A DNA stretch of 64,000 nucleotides from Anniella stebbinsi (Eukaryota > Chordata > Lepidosauria > Squamata > Anniellidae), in contig JARDYH010000005.1 in assembly GCA_029215795.1 (NCBI GenBank), forward strand, positions 41,794,001-41,858,000, in the 5' to 3' direction. Numbering within the stretch: position 1 is the first letter of the stretch; every line of letters starts with the position of its first letter. A program made the translations under genes and the position numbers. The notes under the pieces are model-generated. The model saw only the letters and a program-made list of their open reading frames with translations. It did not search any database and had not been told where the DNA came from. Of the stretch, positions 55,475-64,000 are shown piece by piece.

Positions 55475-57308
55475 TAAGATGTGCATGGCCAGAAATATCG
55501 GAATTGGAATCAGAACTTCCGAAGAGTATCGGATTGGATCATATCGGAGGTCCCAAGTATCGGATTGGATCCAATATCCGATGAATTTCAGAAGTTCCGA
55601 TTCCATATCAGATCCCTGTTTTGTCCTATATATGGTGGGTTATCCTCAGCCCTCCTCCATCATTGTGATTGGAGCCTGCTTGAATCCTTGAACAGCACAA
55701 TTGGTGAATGAAGCTGCCAATCACACACACACCACCTTTTCCCGCCCTCTGTTATGAAACTTTTTTTAAAAAAACATTACAGCCTAGAGGCTTGTCTTTA
55801 GAAATGTTCTCAACCTCCTTACGAGTAAACACTTGACCCGTTTTTTCTGGGATTTTGGGTGGGAGCATTCTTCCCTTCAATGCCTGTTCACTGTGGCAAA
55901 GTTTCATGTCTGTACATTTAAAAATACAACAGTTACAGGCTTGCTAGCCTATGGTTGGAGGGATCGTTCTCAAATTTGGCACATATGTGTAGCACATGTT
56001 GCTACACATATGTGCCAAATTTGAGATCGATCCCTCCAACCCTCGATTTCATATGAATTTATTAAAGATCATTTCAGTTCTGACAGATCAGAATGACAGC
56101 TCGCCACGCGCATTCATTCAGACCTGTCAGAATGGAAGCGATCTTTAATAAATTCATATAAAATCGAGGGTTGGAGGGATTGATCTCAAATTTCACACAC
56201 ATACTAAGGCATACCCCATAAGCACTATGACCAAGTTTCAAGCCTCTAACTTTTAAAATATAGAAGCTATAGGTATATTTATATGGCAGTCTGATAAACT
56301 GATAAAATCGCCCGAAAATTATCGCATCCGATGATTATTGTAGGGTTTTCTATCATATCATCATAAAACACATGCATGATAATGACCTTATCATATCATT
56401 ATCGTACATTTTAACTAGGGGTGTGCACGGACCCCCTGGATCGGATCGGGACCCGGATCGGGACCTCCAATTTTGTCACGGATCGGATCGGACAAAATTG
56501 GAGGCCCCCCCGGACCAGATCGAGTCCAATCCCAATCCAAAAATTGGAAATTTTTGGATTGGCCGCCATTTTTTCCCCCATAGACTTGCATTGCAATGCA
56601 AGTCTATGAGGAAAAAATGGCGGCGGGTGGGTGAGGGGGGGCCTAACTCCCTCCCCCCCGGGGCCATCTGCTGTGGACGGCCCTGGCAGGTAAGCCACCT
56701 CCCCGGCGCTCCCTACTCCCCCGGGGCCGTCCGCTTCCATCCGCTGGCGCCCGTGGGCGCCAGCGGATAGAAGCGGATGGCCCTGGGGGGGTAAGCCCCC
56801 TCCCCCCTGCCACTGCTTACCTTACAGGGACGTCCGCTCCCGTCCGGCGCCGGCTGCTACTGCTAGCGGGCTTTGTGGCCTGCTCTAGAGTGGCGCGCCT
56901 GGTGATGTCATCACCCGGCGAGCCACCCTGGAGCAGGCCGCGAAGCCTGCTGGCAGTAGCAGCCGGCGCCGGACGGGAGCGGATGTCCCTGTAAGGTAAG
57001 CGCGCTGCTCCGCGCACCCCCCTCCTCCCCTCCGTGTGCTCCCCCCCGCTGTCCACTTTCATAAGCGGGCGCCCGCTGGCGCCCGCCAATGTAAGCACCG
57101 GTGGGCGCCAGTGGGCGTCCGCTGATCCGCCGATCCATCCGAACCAGATCGGAACCTTTTCCAATCGGTTCGGATTGGATTGGCCGATCCAGCTGTCGGA
57201 TCGGAAATCGGATAATTTATCCGATTTCCCTCTGGATCGGATTCGGATCGTGGATCGGATCCGATCCAGTGCACATTCCTAATTTTAACAATACGATACA
57301 CATCCCTA
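55475..57308. mobile_element. Degraded family B element B8, host of B7
   Basis: It begins TAAGATGTGCATGGCCAG (one G lost from TAGGGATGTGCA) and ends 'ACGATACACATCCCTA'. Subtermini are ATCGGA/TATCGG-rich as in B2. The interior holds an 86-bp near-perfect palindrome (55956-56041, 'GTTGGAGGGATCGTTCTC' arms), a second at about 56041-56180, and single units related to the B5 arm repeat ('GGCAAAGTTTCATGTCTGTA', 55896). Flanks AACAATTC and ATATATGC do not match. Removing B7 restores 'ATTTTAAC' once. Confidence 0.75.
56416..57281 (-). mobile_element. Family B hAT-like foldback element, copy B7 (866 bp)
   Basis: It begins TAGGGGTGTGCACGGACCCC and ends 'CCAGTGCACATTCCTA', exact TSD ATTTTAAC at 56408-56415 and 57282-57289. 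It is the reverse orientation of B1/B6: end X lies on the right. The single GC-rich module (about 56816-57000) has TGATGTCATCA at 56903-56913 and edges CTTACCTTAC and TAAGGTAAG. 'CATAGACTTGCATTG' palindrome at 56579-56609. Confidence 0.93.
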
Positions 57309-57974
57309 ATATATGCCATCAGACAAAGTTTAGAACCTTATATATTAGAAATATGTCCCAAGCATATAATTAATCCCCTGCTAGCCAAATCAGGATAATT
57401 AGAACAATTGAAGAAAACATGCAGTTTGTTTATCTTAAAAAAGGAGTACATCTCCTTTTGTTTCCAATCCACGGTGCTTTTTTCCTCTTTACTCCTGTTT
57501 ATCTGAAAAGACACCGTAGCAAAATTAAAAGGCTACTCTTTTCTTTAAAGTCAGATAACATATGAATATTAGTCTGTCTACTAAATAAATGAGGTAATTA
57601 TAACTACAGAGAATAGCAGGCTGAACACAAAGTAGGTCAGTCCATAGGCTGTAGTTTGTTATCACTTAATTTAAAAATAAATGGCTGGTTTCTCTGCAGA
57701 TGAAAACCTCAAACACATCTGGCTGACATCTGTTAAACAGTGGCATCTGTTTTTACCATGCACAAACAATAGGAAGGGGAAATGTCAAGCAAATATTTTA
57801 CACATTAGTATGCAGATACTTATTTATTAGATCAAAACATCAATTATCTAAACCACATCAGAAATGTTCTCCATATTCTTATTCCAACATTCATGAATCT
57901 CCATGAGAGATGCTATTTAAATTATCACACTACTTGACTCCATCTTAAATAAAATAAGCAGTATACCACGAAGA
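57309..57974. other. Unique AT-rich DNA
   Basis: No gene or known repeat is recognised. Confidence 0.4.
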
Positions 57975-58140
57975 CTGACCATTGGTCTGTCTGGCCCAGT
58001 ATTATTAAACCTAATTGGCAGTGGCTCTCCAGGGTTTCAGACAGTTTTCTGTCCTAGCCTTGGGGATTGAACCTAGGAGGACCTTCTGCATGTAAAGGAT
58101 GTGCTCTGCCAATGAACTATAGCCCCAACCAAAAATTCAT
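57975..58140 (-). mobile_element. tRNA-derived SINE, better preserved copy
   Basis: On the minus strand the head reads GGGGCTATAGTTCATTGGCA, then GAGCACATCC and 'ACATGCAGAAGGTCCT', with A-box-like (TAGTTCATTGGCAGAGC) and B-box-like (GGTTCAATCCC) pol III promoter elements. The body ends in 'ACCAATGGTCAGTC'. Same family as 9025-9195. The tRNA-like head is too diverged to be a functional tRNA. Confidence 0.8.
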
Positions 58141-58798
58141 TGAAGCACAACATTTTAACCTTCAGTAGACATCTGGGCAAGTACAGTTCACACAAGCCCT
58201 ACACAGGTATTATGCCTGAACAGGGTATGCAACCCATGTAAGGGGCAAGGGCCCATCTGCATGGGCCCTGGTCCTGTCCCCTCAGCCCCCGACCCCCCTG
58301 CATTGTGCTCAATCTTGTACATAATTGGAAACCAGCAAAGCAGGGCTGGGGATGTTAGGGGTGGGCCAGGGTATCCAGTTCCATGACCCTTACACTCACT
58401 GTATATCTTGTTCAGGCATAACACCTGAACAGGGATGCAGCCTGAAAGAGGGCAGTCCCCAGGATTGAGGGGGCACTGAGCAAAGGGCCTTTTGGAGAGC
58501 CACAAAGGAGAGGGATTTCCTATGTGGATGAACCCAGGTGGGCACACATGGTGGCAGCAGGAGGCAGGAACACTCTGATCACTGTTGGGTGGCTGGGAAC
58601 TGCCATTGCGATTCCCCACGATGTCCCTGGCATAGCGTCATTCTGGGGTATTATGGAAAATTGAAATGTCAGCCCACAAACCCTGAAGCCTGGCAGTGTT
58701 TGGAGTCCTAGGAAAACTTTTTTATTTTAAGGGAGGCTGGCATGACTGGCATAACCTCAGCAGGTGCCCAGGTATGCTGCATATTGATGCCAGGCCAA
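58141..58798. other. Unique DNA
   Basis: A 143-codon minus frame (58188-58619) has no recognisable domain. The sequence 'AACAGGGTATGCAACCCATG' near 58219 partly repeats as 'AACAGGGATGCAGCCTGAAA' near 58428, together with nearby 'CAGGCATAA' text, a local duplication. No gene is recognised. Confidence 0.35.
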
Positions 58799-59350
58799 GG
58801 CTTAATCTAGGGTGACCATATGAAAAGGAGGACAGGGCTCATGTAACTTTAACAGTTGTAGGGAAAAAGGAATTTCAGCCGGCATGCAATTAGTTCCTGG
58901 TGAAATTCCCTCTTCATCACAACAGTTAAAGTTGCAGGCACTATACTAGAGTGACCATATACAAAAGAAGGCAGGGCCCCTGCAACTTTAACTGTTATGA
59001 TGAAGAGGGAATTTCACCAGGAACTAACTGTATACAAATGAAACTGGCTGAAATTCCCTTTGCTCTACAACTGTTAAAGTTACACGAGCCCTGTCCTCCT
59101 TTTCATATGGTCAGCCTACTTAATCCACACAAAGCAGGATATAGCACTATGAAAGTGGTATCTAAAAGGCAGGAGCCACACTTTTGCTTTAAAGCGGTAT
59201 TGAAGTGCACTGACAACTGTTGGGTCCCATCGACACATACCACATACTGTTTTCATAGTGCTATATCCTGCTTGATGTGGCTCCTGCCTTTTATAGATCA
59301 CTTTCACACCACTTTTATAGTGTTACATCCTGCTTGGTGTGGATTAAGCC
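58799..59350. mobile_element. Family C relative C6, left end split by A5
   Basis: The right end reads 'TGCTTGGTGTGGATTAAGCC'. Its mirror, GGCTTAATC, lies at 58799-58807, and CTTAATCCACACAAAGCAGG resumes at 59119. The interior has two inverted sets of 'AGGATATAGCACTATGAAAG' and 'AAAAGGCAGGAGCCACAC'. This subfamily differs from C1-C5 in its core but shares CCACACCAAGCAGGAT. Confidence 0.75.
58808..59118. mobile_element. Family A hAT-like MITE, copy A5 (311 bp)
   Basis: Ends TAGGGTGACCATATG and CATATGGTCAGCCTA. Left flank GCTTAATC, right flank CTTAATCC: a TSD that has lost one G on the right. It lacks ~9 bp of the left arm present in other copies ('GTGTCATTTGTAT' is missing). Confidence 0.9.
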
Positions 59351-60357
59351 CTAGTCTACTAGTTAGACTACAAAAGGGTTGACTAAATTTGAAGTAAATA
59401 TTTCAGGATAAATATACAATACTGAATCACTGGGTTTAGGCCAACAATATTAATACAATTTGTGTTACATGGAAGGATGGACTAATCAGTCTATTTTCGG
59501 TTCCTGTTACTTTCACATGCACTTTCTCAAAAATCAGTTACATTTCACTTCAGTACTGAACTATGTTTTAAAAATCTTCTCAAAGATTTTAAAAAGAGCA
59601 AACCTAAGAGCAGGGATGTGTGTGCAGTGATGGACAATCCACCACTTCCAAGGCTCAGTTGACTTACGCTGGCCAGGGTAGGAGGCAGTGGAGCAGTTGT
59701 CCTCTGGAGAGTTCTCCAGCAGTTCTCCAATTTTTTTTTGCTTCCCTCCCATTGGCACCAATGGAAGGGGGAGTAACTATCCCAGACTGGTGTAGTAGAG
59801 CAGCCTAGTCCTGGGGTCTCTCATGGGAATTAATGGGCTTCACCCCTGTAACACCCTGTTTTAGGGCCTTCTGCTCACAGAAACATTTCTGGTGTAGATC
59901 AATCCTGACAAAGCTATGCACAGGCAAGCAGGGCTCTCCAATAGACGTCCCTCCTCCACACTGTTCAAGCCTGCTCTAGTCAGTGAATCTATGAGTTTGG
60001 TTTACTCTTACATAAATAGATTACGATTTATATCAGAGTTCAAACAGTGAAGCAAAATCTCAGATTCTATGCATAGTAGAATACCCCAAATTTATGGTGA
60101 CATTCATTCATTCATTCTTCATCTCAGTCTGGCGCAATATGAAATTCGAACGGTGTGTAACATTAATCTTAAAAAATCAAATCAAATATGTATTTTTACA
60201 ATTAATGTATTTCAATGCTTTTTTTGCATGTGCCGAAAACTACATTGCAAACGTTCGAAGGGGAGAAATTTGGTGGATAGCTATATTTCGATCTATGCAT
60301 AAGTTCAGATCAGGTCAGTTTGCATTGGAATTCACAAAGATTAAATTTCTACAGTAT
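59351..60357. other. Unique DNA
   Basis: No gene or known repeat is recognised. Confidence 0.4.
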
Positions 60358-60677
60358 TAGGGTGACCAGATAAAATCCAGGTCAGGGCTCATGTAACTTT
60401 AACAGTTGTAGAGAAAAGGGAATTTCAGCCAGTGTCATTTGTATGCAATTAGTTCCTGGTGAAATTCCCTCTTCATCACAACAGTTAAAGTTGCAGGGGC
60501 CCTGCCTTCTTTTGTATATGGTCACTCTAGTATAGTGCCTGCACCTTTAACTGTTGTGATGAAGAGGGAATTTCACCAGGAACTAATTGCATACAAATGA
60601 CACTGGCTGAAATTCCCTTTTCTCTACAACTGTTAAAGTTACATGAGCCCTGACCTGGATTTTATCTGGTCAGCCTA
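60358..60677. mobile_element. Family A hAT-like MITE, copy A6 (320 bp)
   Basis: Ends TAGGGTGACCAGATAAAATC and GATTTTATCTGGTCAGCCTA. This is the 'CCAGATAAAATCCAGG' terminal subtype, as in the A2 outer ends and A7. Left flank TACAGTAT recurs on the right after three extra bases (TGT), so the TSD is probable but offset. Confidence 0.9.
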
Positions 60678-61950
60678 TGTTACAGTATCCCCCAGTGACA
60701 TAGGACTTGCTCCTGCTAATGAGTATTCTGCTGTCAGGGCTCTAAGATTGGATAATGGTTCCTTTATGTTTGGGCAATGTAACATTATCAGATACCAAAT
60801 CAAACACAAAAACAGGAGGATCACTAGATACTAAGTCTTAACCAATACTAGGGCCAAGGAAGCAGTTCCATAAGCATTTTCATCAGATGTGAAAGGTGGG
60901 TAACAGTGCTCCCTTGAAGGAAGGCACACAGGACTATCTTCACTGCAAATAGCTCTGTGGGAACAGCACCGCCCCACCAGCTCACTCCCTGGTTCGGCCT
61001 GGAGGAATAAAGGGAAGGGTGCCAAGAGGCACTGAGAACTTGTAAGTGGGAAGGAGCTGCTTGCACAGAGTAATCCCTTCCATGCATCAGTTTCAATGGT
61101 GACTTCCTTTGATGGCTTAGAGGAGAAACAACAGGCTCCTGATTAATTAGTATCACCCGTATGACCAGTCCAGGAATTTCAGCTACATTTACCCTCAGGG
61201 CTGAAATAGACCTTACCATGGCTGTTTTCCCCCACCCTCATATTTACTCTAGAGTGGGAGCAGGGGGTCTAAACCAGATTGGAAAAGCTTCTTTGCCTTT
61301 CTGGGGGGATCAAGCAGGCTTGGTCTGCTGAGAAGGAGCAACTATCACTGGAAATTGCATTCAATTCTTCTAAGAAATAATATTCCTTAAAAAAAAAAAT
61401 TAATAGCAAGTATTACAACTCCCCTGGACAAATATATCTCCAATTTGGCAAATATAATCCCATGATAAAGAATTGCTATACCTGTAAATGTCCCCCGATT
61501 CTGACAAATAGAATTTTGAAATCAGAATCCAAACTAAGTCATAGGACTCACTGGGGCACAATGTGCAGTGGCATAATGTGATTTGGCCATGATGATGCAT
61601 TGACTTCATCAGGCAGTTCATCATTTGGACAATTTTCCATGCTGCTTTAACTCAGACAAGTGGATCTTGCGAGCTGGCATATGATGGCATTTGTAATCAT
61701 TTGTACTGCTGTAAGTGGCAGATGGAAGCCCCAACTGTCCATTTCACTGCTTCTCATTATTATACAGCAACCTATTGTCACTAGCAGAAATTATACTGCA
61801 TGGAAAACCACCATCCCACAGTCCTCCATAATTTCCAGAAAAAGAGTTATAGCCATTTGTTGATTTCCCATAATAGTCAATGGTAGACATAAAGATTTGG
61901 ATTTCTGAATCAGGATTTGAATGGGAGCTGCAGTGGGCAGCCTCTGAATC
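60678..61950. other. Unique DNA
   Basis: A 123-codon minus frame (60848-61219) has no recognisable domain. An A-run lies at about 61388-61400. No gene is recognised. Confidence 0.4.
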
Positions 61951-61958
61951 ACACCAAG

Positions 61959-62389
61959 GTCCCCTCCACAAGGATTCGCTTTTGCGCCCGGTTAGGCGAT
62001 TATGCGCACTATCGCTGAAGCGCATTTACGCCTAATACCTCTGCACGAGAGGCGGCGACAAAAGGCGCTTCCCTCCCCTCCCCTTCCCTCCCCGCCGCTC
62101 CCCAGCTGGCTGGCTGGTAGGCTGTGGGCAGCAGGCGAGCGCTCCTCCTCCTCCTCGCCTTCTTTTACCCCCTCTTCTTCCTCCTCCTCCTCCCGCCGGG
62201 CCCCCCGCCGCAGGTGCCGAGCAGGAGGTGCTTTAATGGACGGAGCAAAAAAACCTCGCTATTTAATGCGCATTCGATAATGCGCACAATCGGGGAGATA
62301 ACGCGCCTCTACGCCCCATTTGCGCTCCGCTGGTGTAGAGGTAAATTTTTTAATGAGACCAAAGAGCATTAAACTTCTCTTGTAGAGGC
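61959..62389. mobile_element. Family D element, copy D2, with foreign GC-rich insert (431 bp)
   Basis: Ends GTCCCCTCCACAAGGATTCG and 'TCTCTTGTAGAGGC', TSD ACACCAAG / ACCCCAAG (7 of 8). Both flanks match D1, but the centre (about 62067-62228) is replaced by a ~160-bp segment rich in CCTCC/CTCCTC with 'CTGGCTGGCTGG' and 'GCCGGGCCCCCCGCCGCAGG'. D1 has instead ~95 bp of GCGC-centred repeats. In one frame the insert codes a leucine-rich run (RALLLLLAFFYPLFFLLLL), but there is no ATG and no intact gene. Confidence 0.8.
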
Positions 62390-62500
62390 ACCCCAAGCCA
62401 AATTGGGCTATTTTCTGAATTGCAGAATCAGTGTCAGAATCAAATCTTTTTGATATACACTCTACTAGCTGCTATTGAAGGGTAGTAATTAAGACACTGA

Positions 62501-62883
62501 GGTGGTTCATGCAACATGCTAACCTACACTCAGTGGTTGAGTATGGGTTGTTGTTGAACCATTGTTTGTTTGTTAAACCATGGGTTAGCATGTTGTCTGA
62601 ACCAGGACATTTTTCACAGAGTGGCTTGTTAGCCAAGTAGTGTGACTTGTTAACCATGCAGTGTGGCTTGTTGACCACCTTGAACAACCCAACAACAAAC
62701 GATGGGTATTCAAGGTGGCTTGTTCAAGAAAAATAAGCCACATTTCATGGTTAACAAGCCACCCTGTGGAAAATGTCCTGAGTTCAGAGAACACACTAAC
62801 CCACAGTTCAACAAACAACCCACAGTTCAACAACAACCCACACTCAACCACTGAATGTGGGTTAGGGTGTTGTGCGAACCCAG
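62501..62883. mobile_element. Palindromic element F (~383 bp)
   Basis: The left arm 'GGTTCATGCAACATGCTAAC', 'CTACACTCAGTGGTTGAG' pairs with 'CTCAACCACTGAATGTGG' and 'GTTAGGGTGTTGTGCGAACC'. A central hairpin 'CCACCTTGAACAACCCAAC' / 'GTATTCAAGGTGG' lies at 62678-62720. The repeated GTTAGCATGTTGTCTGAACC blocks recall the TIR of element E, so the two may be related. No clear TSD. Confidence 0.7.
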
Positions 62884-63479
62884 TCAATATGAGCTGCTGA
62901 GACATTGGTATAATAATGGGGTTCTCCCCAGATTTTACAAGGTTGCTATTGTTTTTAAAATCCACTTTTGCAACTTTGTAGGGGCAGATGACGGGGGTTA
63001 CTGTTGCGTGCATTGTTAAGTAAAATGGAAACAAAATGCAAATTACAACATCGCCTCCCACAGAAAGTCGCAATCTTCATCTCAGTGGCTTCTATTTTTC
63101 TAACAATAGAAGTGTAACAATGAATGTTTAAATAAAGTAAATTACTTGTTAAATGCTTGTATTTAAGGGGTTAGAGGCTAATTTCCTTTACAGTAAAATT
63201 CAAACATATTGGGAAAATATATTGTTCAGGAATCCAAAATGTGTGATCCAATGTTTACCCCTTCCTTACACATACACTTACATACACAGTGTTTTCCCAA
63301 TTCCTTAGCTAGATATCAGTGAACTGTTGGCACTCGTGTGCATGTCCACCTTATAACACCTCAAAAGGGTCAATTGTGCATCAATTCCTAGTTTTGATTT
63401 GACTCTCCAATACCTTTTATGCCTCACCATGCACATCCTTCCAAAGGCCTTTTGTCAAATTATCTATACTATGTACTAA
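62884..63479. other. Unique DNA
   Basis: No gene or known repeat is recognised. Confidence 0.4.
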
Positions 63480-63800
63480 GGAATCATAGACTTATAGAGC
63501 CTATTTCATTTATCTACTTGGATACCAGCAGAGTAAGAATGAATGAATGAATGTGTAAGTCTACAGTGGGTTCCATGAAGTTGTCTAATCGCTTTTAAAA
63601 GAAATTACTACATAGCAAATTCCACAGTTTAACTATGTGCTGTGTGAAGAAGTACTTCCTTTTATCTGGCCTGAATCTCCCACCATTCAGCTTTATGGCT
63701 TCTAGTATTATGAGAGATGGAGCAAAATGTCTACCTAATCACTTGTATTTGTTGTCAGGCAGAGCAATTCTAGAGCAGTTGTGGGGAGGATATTTTGTGG
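63480..63800 (+). mobile_element. Ancient interspersed repeat, probably CR1-related
   Basis: 'GAATCATAGACTTATAGAGC', 'CACAGTTTAACTATGTGCTG', 'TGTGAAGAAGTACTTCCTTT' and 'TCTAGTATTATGAGAGATGG' match text that recurs widely in sauropsid genomes. An (AATG)n run lies at 63539-63551. It is non-coding here. Confidence 0.5.
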
Positions 63801-63844
63801 CAGTTCCTAAGGCCTGCCCGTTTACTGAGAATGTAATTATTTGG

Positions 63845-64000
63845 TAGGGTGACCAGATAAAATCCAGGTCAGGGCTCATGTAACTTTAACAGTTGTAGAG
63901 AAAAGGGAATTTCAGCCAGTGTCATTTGTATGCAATTAGTTCCTGGTGAAATTCCCTCTTCATCACACCAGTTAAAGGTGCAGGCACTATACTAGAGTGA
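63845..64000. mobile_element. Family A hAT-like MITE, copy A7, cut by window end
   Basis: It begins TAGGGTGACCAGATAAAATC and follows the left half of A6 up to 'CACTATACTAGAGTGA' at 64000. The right half lies outside the window. Confidence 0.92.

Noticed and set aside
57975..58140. Functional tRNA gene on the minus strand
   Set aside because: A- and B-box-like words are present but the cloverleaf stems do not form and a SINE body follows.
62124..62372. Leucine-rich signal-peptide-like frame in D2
   Set aside because: No ATG, arises from CTC/CTT-rich sequence, and runs into D2 arms. Kept only as a hint of captured DNA.

Overview
This window looks like about 64 kb of non-coding nuclear DNA from a vertebrate, most likely a squamate reptile (a lizard). 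The reasons are 3' ends of CR1/L2-type LINEs, an L1 remnant, tRNA-derived SINEs of reptile type, and a very dense load of short palindromic DNA transposons. The lineage call is inference from repeat types. No convincing host exon, rRNA, functional tRNA, CRISPR or bacterial-style operon is visible. All long open frames are short, lack recognisable protein families, and mostly fall inside palindromic repeats.

The window is dominated by nested non-autonomous DNA transposons. Many are bounded by exact 8-bp target-site duplications (TSDs), the hallmark of the hAT superfamily. Family B ('TAGGGATGTGCA' ends, GGATC-rich subtermini) is present at 1346-2177, 5970-6900, 9676-10706, 19357-19960, 31297-34460, 52313-53550 and 56416-57281, each with a perfect 8-bp TSD, plus a degraded copy at 55475-57308 and a truncated one at 40665. 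The two ends (called X and Y here) are conserved, while the interior ranges from about 0.6 to 3.2 kb and is built from GC-rich palindromic modules. Family A (about 320 bp, ends 'TAGGGTGACCA') occurs at 4283, 13013-14182 (a triple composite), 30512, 49666, 58808, 60358 and 63845. Families C ('GATCTACACCAAGCAGG' ends), D (43072, 61959), E (26242), F (62501), G, H and K are further palindromic elements. A 518-bp relative of A lies at 16434-16951.

Layout: 0-10.7 kb holds elements C1/B1, a LINE split by A1, a palindromic element split by B2, a SINE and B3. 11-21 kb holds a hAT remnant, the 1,170-bp composite A2, the 518-bp element, and an L1 remnant split by B4. 21-31 kb is mostly unique AT-rich DNA with CR1 fragments, element E and A3. 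31.3-34.5 kb is a giant foldback element with satellite-like arms. 34.5-52 kb has LINE 3' ends on the minus strand, a possible LTR, C4, H, D1 and A4. 52.3-57.3 kb holds B6 and the self-nested pair B8/B7. 57-64 kb holds a SINE, C6 split by A5, A6, D2, F and A7 (cut by the window edge).

The elements do not form a pathway. Together they record repeated activity of hAT-like transposases supplied from elsewhere: no transposase gene lies in the window. The strongest candidates for something undescribed are the giant foldback element with a three-monomer higher-order repeat (31297-34460), the mobilised A-LINE-A-LINE-A composite (13013-14182), and the modular B family. The B interiors carry splice-donor-like module edges and CRE/ETS-like palindrome centres.
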